Assembly (NCBI RefSeq): GCF_000004195.4 | Contig: NC_030683.2 | Span: 82,228,910 to 82,292,909, forward strand | Source: Xenopus tropicalis | Lineage: Eukaryota > Chordata > Amphibia > Anura > Pipidae | Reading direction: 5' to 3' | DNA length: 64,000 nucleotides | Program-made: the position numbers and the translations under genes | Notes under the pieces: model-generated | Database searches by the model: none | Seen by the model: the letters and a program-made list of their open reading frames with translations, nothing else | Told to the model about the DNA's origin: nothing | In this document: piece after piece, positions 58,906 to 64,000 of the stretch | Position numbering within the stretch: the first letter of the stretch is position 1 | Layout: the number at the start of each line of letters is the position of its first letter

Positions 58906-61900
58906 ATGGCGCAAACAAGTTGGCTGTACCTGGTGCTCCTTGTGACTCTAACAGGTAAGTATAGGAAAATAAAAATGACCTCTCTACAGCTATAAATATG
59001 ACTAAATCGGCCTTTTATAATAGTGACTCTAAATAAACATTTGGTAATGTGAATCCTAGTAGTCACAATGCTCATGCACAACCCAATTTTGCCACCATAT
59101 GGAGCTTTGCTTAATCTGTCTACCTACATGATGTGATCACATTGGCAGGCTTTGCAGACCTGTTGATGATTTCCAAGCCAAATTTTTCTACTAGCTTGAT
59201 TCCTATCTAAACAAACCCAGATCCCATGTTAATCAAGTATGGTAAAATATGCTGCTGACTTGGTAGAGAGATTCCAAGCTTACAGCTGAAATCTTCCACA
59301 AATATTCCAAACATAAATCTGGGAAAAATATGTCTAACTGCATTCCAGCTGTTGCTGGCGTTTAACAAGTGAAGACTAACCAGTATGTAGGTGTGATCTT
59401 TTGGAATGGAACCCTGTGAAGCATGGTGATTATGGAAATGCACCCACCTGTGAGGCATGGCACCCAAGGACATGCTCTTTTTACCCACACTAAAACTAGT
59501 CATGTGGGCTAGTGCCCACAGTATAAAACAACATCAGGGTAAAAGAATTACCTTTCAAAAAGCACTGGGTTACAAAATATTCTCTTATTGCAAAACAAAT
59601 GTCCTGAATAGAAAGCCACTCTGGGTAAGAGAGTATTAAAAACCAGCAGACCCCCTTGAGCACCCCAGTATTGTTACTCTTGAGCCACAGTTAAATGTAA
59701 AAAAAACTTGGGGAGCAACAAATCAATATAAAAGTTCATGGGGGGTGCGATTGGCTATTTGGTAGCCTCTATGCAGAGGATGCTTTGTTTGGCAGTACAT
59801 CTTGTTTTTATTCAACTAAAACATGCCAAGCCAGAAATCCAAAAATACCCACCTGCTTTGGGGACACTGGGAGCATCATCCAAGGATGGGGAGTTGGGGA
59901 GCAACATGTTGCACACAAGACACTAATTGGTGAAATGTGTACTTGATAAGGCATGATTGATATCCTAAAAAGAATCATATTTTTATATTTATTGATAGTG
60001 TTCATAGTGTTCTATAAGAATAAATCTGGTGACTTAATTAATGAGATAGAGGGCAGCTTCTGACCTAGGTCTCCATTTATGTGCAATAGAATGTGCCAAA
60101 ATGAAATACCTGTGGAGGAAAAGTACCAGGTAGCACCTTTGTACTTCTACTACAGTATACACCATCTGATACTGTGTATGTAATAGTATGTAAAGTTCAA
60201 ATCATAAAACTGAATATAAAATTATGTAAATAAAGATTTCTGTTTGAAAGATAATGACTAGAAGCTTGCTGACAATATTCAGTGGGGGTATTTATCTCTC
60301 ATTGGAACTACCTTCATACATTCTCATTGCATAAAATAGTAGTTACTGCTTACCAATAAATTTAAGTCCCATTCAATACACAGAATGACAGTTTTACTTA
60401 ATTGAACCATATTTACAGGCTCCAAGGCTGACAATACCCGTAGTGGCTTCTGGGAATACCTAAGCCAGCTGACCAGCGACAAGGACAGATGGGACCCACA
60501 GCAGCAGACAGCACAAGAGATAAAGTAAGTCAGAAAAACCCCCCACAAAAGGGGGATTGTAATAAAATCGCAAGCAATGTGTAAAATGGTGTTTATACAA
60601 AGGTCAGATCCAGGTGCCTTATGCCCATGTGACTCTAGTTAAGAACTGCCCTTAGTAATCTTACTATTGTGAAACACAGAAGTGATTCAGATAGCATTAG
60701 GATTTGTAGTTGTACAAGAGCTGGATAGTTACGTTTGTGAACCTTTATCAACAATGATGAGTATAGTCAGTTAGCGTTTTTTAAGGAAAAGCAGCCCCCT
60801 TAAAATATCTTAGCCATTTTTTGTGACGTTCAATGGGCAGCCAAGCACCTGATAGCTCTCAGTGACAGTTGTTTACACATTGAGGCTCTCCGAGATGAGA
60901 CTTGAGAAACTAATAGTAAGTTTACTGCAATGCAAATTGTTTGTGGGTAAAAAACATTGTGAATTATGCCAAAGGTTTGCGCAGAGCACTTAACCCATAT
61001 ATTACCCTTCAAATGTTTGAGTAGTTAAAGGGTTAGTTCACCTTCAAGTTAACTTTTAGAATGTTAGATATGTTAGCATAGGGGTCACTGACCCTGGCAG
61101 CCCATAAACTATTGTTCTGTGTTCAAAACTTCTTCTATTCATATTCTAGTCTTTAATTTATCAGATCCCAGTTATATATTATATATTACATATAATAAAC
61201 TGACATGGTCATTGATTATATCAGCCCTAGTATGTGGTAACTAGCTAAACATGTTAGAGTGGTCAGAAATCTCGACTTGTGGTAGATCTGGGCATATGTG
61301 GATAATTATTGCACCCTCTCTGCTTCTGCAAAATTCATGCAGCTTGGTGATGTTGCTTTCACCAAATCCCAGCCATGTATGTGGATCTAAAATAATATTT
61401 TATGGGCATGCATGCACTATTGATCCTGCATTTCGCTTCTGAAAAAATTGCATGTGAGCACCCCCCAGATGCTTTTGTCCCAGACTGGGCATGTTGGTAT
61501 GAAACCTTTTTTTGAATTTGACCAGAGAGGAACAGGGAGAGATCTCTAATGAGTACTGAGTAAACCATATAGCCATAAAGCCATATAATCCACATGTTAT
61601 AGTAGACTTTTAACAAGTTTGCTCAGAGTAATCTTATGTGGCACACAGTTACAAGTGTGCAAGATTGTGGTGAGCACCTGTGATGTTATTGGTCTTGCTG
61701 ATGCTCACTGCAAATAGTTAAAATGCTCTGTTGTGTTTGATGGCCTGGGATTCATTTTTCATCCCATTCCCCTAATTAAACAACAACAACATCTCTTTTT
61801 GGCTACAATGATATGTTGCTAGGAAATTTCTACTAAAGAGAATGACAGCCAACAATATTTATATGTCAATAAATTAAATGTTAATCTATATCATGTGTAG

Positions 61901-62848
61901 GATATATTTTAAAAGTAAGAGAACTGAATCTTTCCTGTGTTAATATGTCAGTTTCTCTCTTTTCCCCTTAGCACTCTTAAGGGTAGTTTCCAGAATGGAG
62001 TTAATTATGTTGGCAAGTTCCTAAGACCACTGAAGAATGGTTTTCAGCAACGCTTGTATCAGGATACCGATGGCCTTCAAAGACTTATTCGCAGAGAATT
62101 ACAAGAGCTTCGCAGAAAGATATACCCATACATGGATGAGGCACACCAGAAAATCAGCAAAAATCTGGAGCAGTTACAAAGTCGCTTACTACCATACACA
62201 AGTGAATTAAAAGACCAGGTGGAATGGGGAGCACAGGAGTTGCACCTTCAACTCAGGCCATATCAAGATGATCTGAAAAACTGGAAAATGGATAAACTAG
62301 CTGAAAATTTCCAAGACCGCATTATTCTTCATACAGGAAGAGTTAAGGAAGTTTTTTATCCACTTACTGAACGATTAGTGAAAGAGATCCATCATGCTAC
62401 AGAAGAATTACATTTAAATCTTTTACCCCATACACAAACAAACCAGGAGAAGCTAAGCCAACAGGTGCAGGAACTATCTCAAAAACTTACTAGGAATGCC
62501 AGGGATCTTCATGAGAAAATCCATAAGAATCTGGATGAGCTAAAGCAGCAGTTGGTGTCTTACCCTTATCAGGTAAAAGAACAATTCCCTAACAGACACA
62601 GTGGAGAACATGTAGCCCCTTATGTGGATGAGATGGCTGCTCAGGTACAGAAAGAGGTGGAGGAATTCCAAAAAAGCACTAAGATGCAGATAGAGAACTT
62701 TACAAGGACCATCAATAGAGAGGCTGAGGAGATACAAAACAAGTTATCCCCTGCATCTTGGGACTTTCAAGACAGTGTTGGCTCTGTAGAAGATGTGCAA
62801 GAAAAACTGGATTCTTTGTGGAAGGACATAGCCCAGAGTCTGGACTAA
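58906..62848 (+). CDS. apoa5: apolipoprotein A-V
   Basis: Low-abundance liver apolipoprotein that in mammals lowers plasma triglyceride by aiding lipoprotein lipase at GPIHBP1/heparan sulfate and countering ANGPTL3/8. Coding exons are 58906-58954, 60419-60524 and 61972-62848, giving 343 residues (human 366). The signal peptide is MAQTSWLYLVLLVTLTGSKA. The mature part starts with SGFWEYLSQLTSDKDR, matching human KGFWDYFSQTSGDKGR. Exon 4 has QLQSRLLPYTSELKDQV, HTGRVKEVFYPLTERL (human HTGRFKELFHPYAESL) and the end LDSLWKDIAQSLD (human LDDLWEDITHSL). These make the assignment firm. The segment matching the human heparin-binding region is much less positively charged, and the human Cys near position 227 is Gln here. 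The ATG at 61937 is intronic. It is the last gene of the cluster, more than 21 kb from apoa4. Confidence 0.94.
59660..59935. mobile_element. Diverged hAT MITE in apoa5 intron 2
   Basis: GAGCCACAGTTAAATGTAAA, GGGAGCATCATCCAAGGA and GAGCAACATGTTGC match the family at 19560. Termini and duplication are decayed. Confidence 0.65.
61025..61200 (+). mobile_element. Partial TTAA MITE in apoa5 intron 3
   Basis: TTAAAGGGTTAGTTCACCTT at 61025 is the terminus of the same common Xenopus MITE as 19140, followed by GGGGTCACTGACCCTGGCAG. The distal part is lost or internally deleted. Confidence 0.6.
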
Positions 62849-63145
62849 TAATAGGGCTTGGAAGTGATAAAAATGCACCAAACATTTATGAGACCACAGT
62901 AAATTCAAGGCATTCGCTTCAGCTACAGTATCACTAAGCAATTACGCTCAGTGGTCAAAGTGTAATGGTACCTATTGGTACAAAATAGCTCAAGGTTTTG
63001 TTTACAAATCAGGGACATTCCAATTTTATAATTCAGAGAGCTAAACACCACTGTATTTTTTATTTGAATTCATCCACATTTCTAATGGGATTAGGCTTAA
63101 AGCATTCTGTTTTATATTTATAAAATTGTTTATATTGTATAGTGT

Positions 63146-63151
63146 AATAAA
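63146..63151 (+). terminator. apoa5 polyadenylation signal
   Basis: AATAAA about 300 bp after the stop codon, followed by TGTTTTTGT, a good downstream element. Confidence 0.75.
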
Positions 63152-63159
63152 CTGTTTTT

Positions 63160-64000
63160 GTAAAGCCCCTGGAGTGTAATGTACACAATGTAGAAATGTT
63201 GCCACCTTTTTCTGGAAAAAAACATAATAACCTTCCTATATGTTTGTCTTCCATCCCTAACAGTGGCATCAAGCATTATTTTTATGGGCCAAGGCAGTAA
63301 AATATTAGCCAGGTGGCAACTATAAATGCAGATGCAGGATATGTTACCAATCTGGAATTAGCCTAGAGTCAATACTTGCTCAAAATGAGTATAGGCATGT
63401 GTATATATAGCTGTATATTCATATACATGTGAAATTGATGTTTTACTGTATATATGATGTAACCATAGTAGCTATGACAAAGAAGGTGTTTGATACCAAG
63501 TGGTATTGGTCAAAAAGTCCGAGTATCTGCAGTGGATTACTTCCCATTGACATTAATGGTAAAACAGGCTGAGTGTCCTCTACTGGTGAGTTACCTGTGG
63601 TACTCACTAGTCATGTCAGTGGGAAGCTATTTGCAATGGGAAGAAGGCACCTTCATAATGTATATAAGTAGAAGTGCCTATGTGCCACTGCAGCCTATGT
63701 GCTATTACAGGTTTGCAGTTTGTAAAGCATAAATGTACACAGTCAAATGAAGTGATTTTTAGGTAGCAGAGAAGGACTGTTTCAGAAATTATAATGTGGA
63801 AACATGTTGAAAACTTAAGTGTTATGATATATTGGCCATAAACAATAATGCTTTTTTTGCTAATTATACATTTTAAGAAATATGTCTGGACGACCATTAC
63901 CACTAAAACTAAAAAAAAAAAAATGTGCGATATTCCATGTTCTAAAGTAGCACTATGTAAAGTGTAAAAGCAGTACCAATTGCTATATTTCCCAGAAATA
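63160..64000. other. 3' flank of apoa5, no gene seen
   Basis: AT-rich. In mammals ZPR1 lies beyond APOA5, but no coding signal for it appears in the last 840 bases. Confidence 0.45.

Noticed and set aside
61937..61971. ATG at 61937 as the apoa5 start
   Set aside because: Intronic sequence before the acceptor CCCCTTAG; the signal peptide exon is at 58906.

Overview
The window is vertebrate nuclear DNA, almost certainly from a clawed frog (Xenopus). The genes have four exons, GT-AG introns, TATA boxes and AATAAA signals. The DNA between them is full of decayed transposons typical of Xenopus: TTAA-flanked MITEs starting TTAAAGG, hAT elements with 8-bp target duplications, palindromic TTA-flanked MITEs, and CR1 and L2 LINE remnants. 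The window is the frog exchangeable-apolipoprotein cluster, equivalent to mammalian APOA1/C3/A4/A5. There are no bacterial genes, operons or CRISPR arrays.

Layout, left to right: apoa1 (+, about 0.75-4.25 kb); a CR1 LINE split by a hAT element that itself carries a smaller MITE (6.4-11.9 kb); an apoA-I-like paralog (+, 12.7-17.6 kb); apoc3 (-, 23.4-20.3 kb); a repeat-rich spacer with a long minisatellite and an L2 reverse transcriptase fragment (24-33 kb); apoa4 (+, 33.8-37.55 kb); about 20 kb of gene-poor, transposon-rich DNA; and apoa5 (+, coding 58.9-62.85 kb, polyA signal at 63.15 kb).

All five genes share one plan. Exon 1 is untranslated, exon 2 encodes most of the signal peptide and ends one base into a Gly codon, exon 3 encodes the N-terminal helix, and exon 4 carries the rest. 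In the four large proteins exon 4 holds Pro-punctuated 11/22-residue amphipathic helices. Order and orientation (A1, C3 inverted, A4, A5) match the mammalian cluster as I recall it, with one extra gene between apoa1 and apoc3. The products are secreted lipid-binding proteins of liver and intestine: apoA-I and apoA-IV are HDL/chylomicron scaffolds and LCAT activators, apoC-III restrains and apoA-V promotes lipoprotein-lipase-dependent triglyceride clearance. The role of the fifth protein is unknown.

The most notable points are the apoA-I-like paralog, the tail-less apoC-III, the charge-neutral form of the apoA-V heparin-binding segment, a nested LINE/hAT/MITE stack, two hAT elements that have each grown a minisatellite inside, and a nearly perfect 460-bp palindrome just upstream of apoa5 exon 2. 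Exon boundaries were read by eye from splice consensus, frame and family homology. Comparisons with human proteins are from memory.
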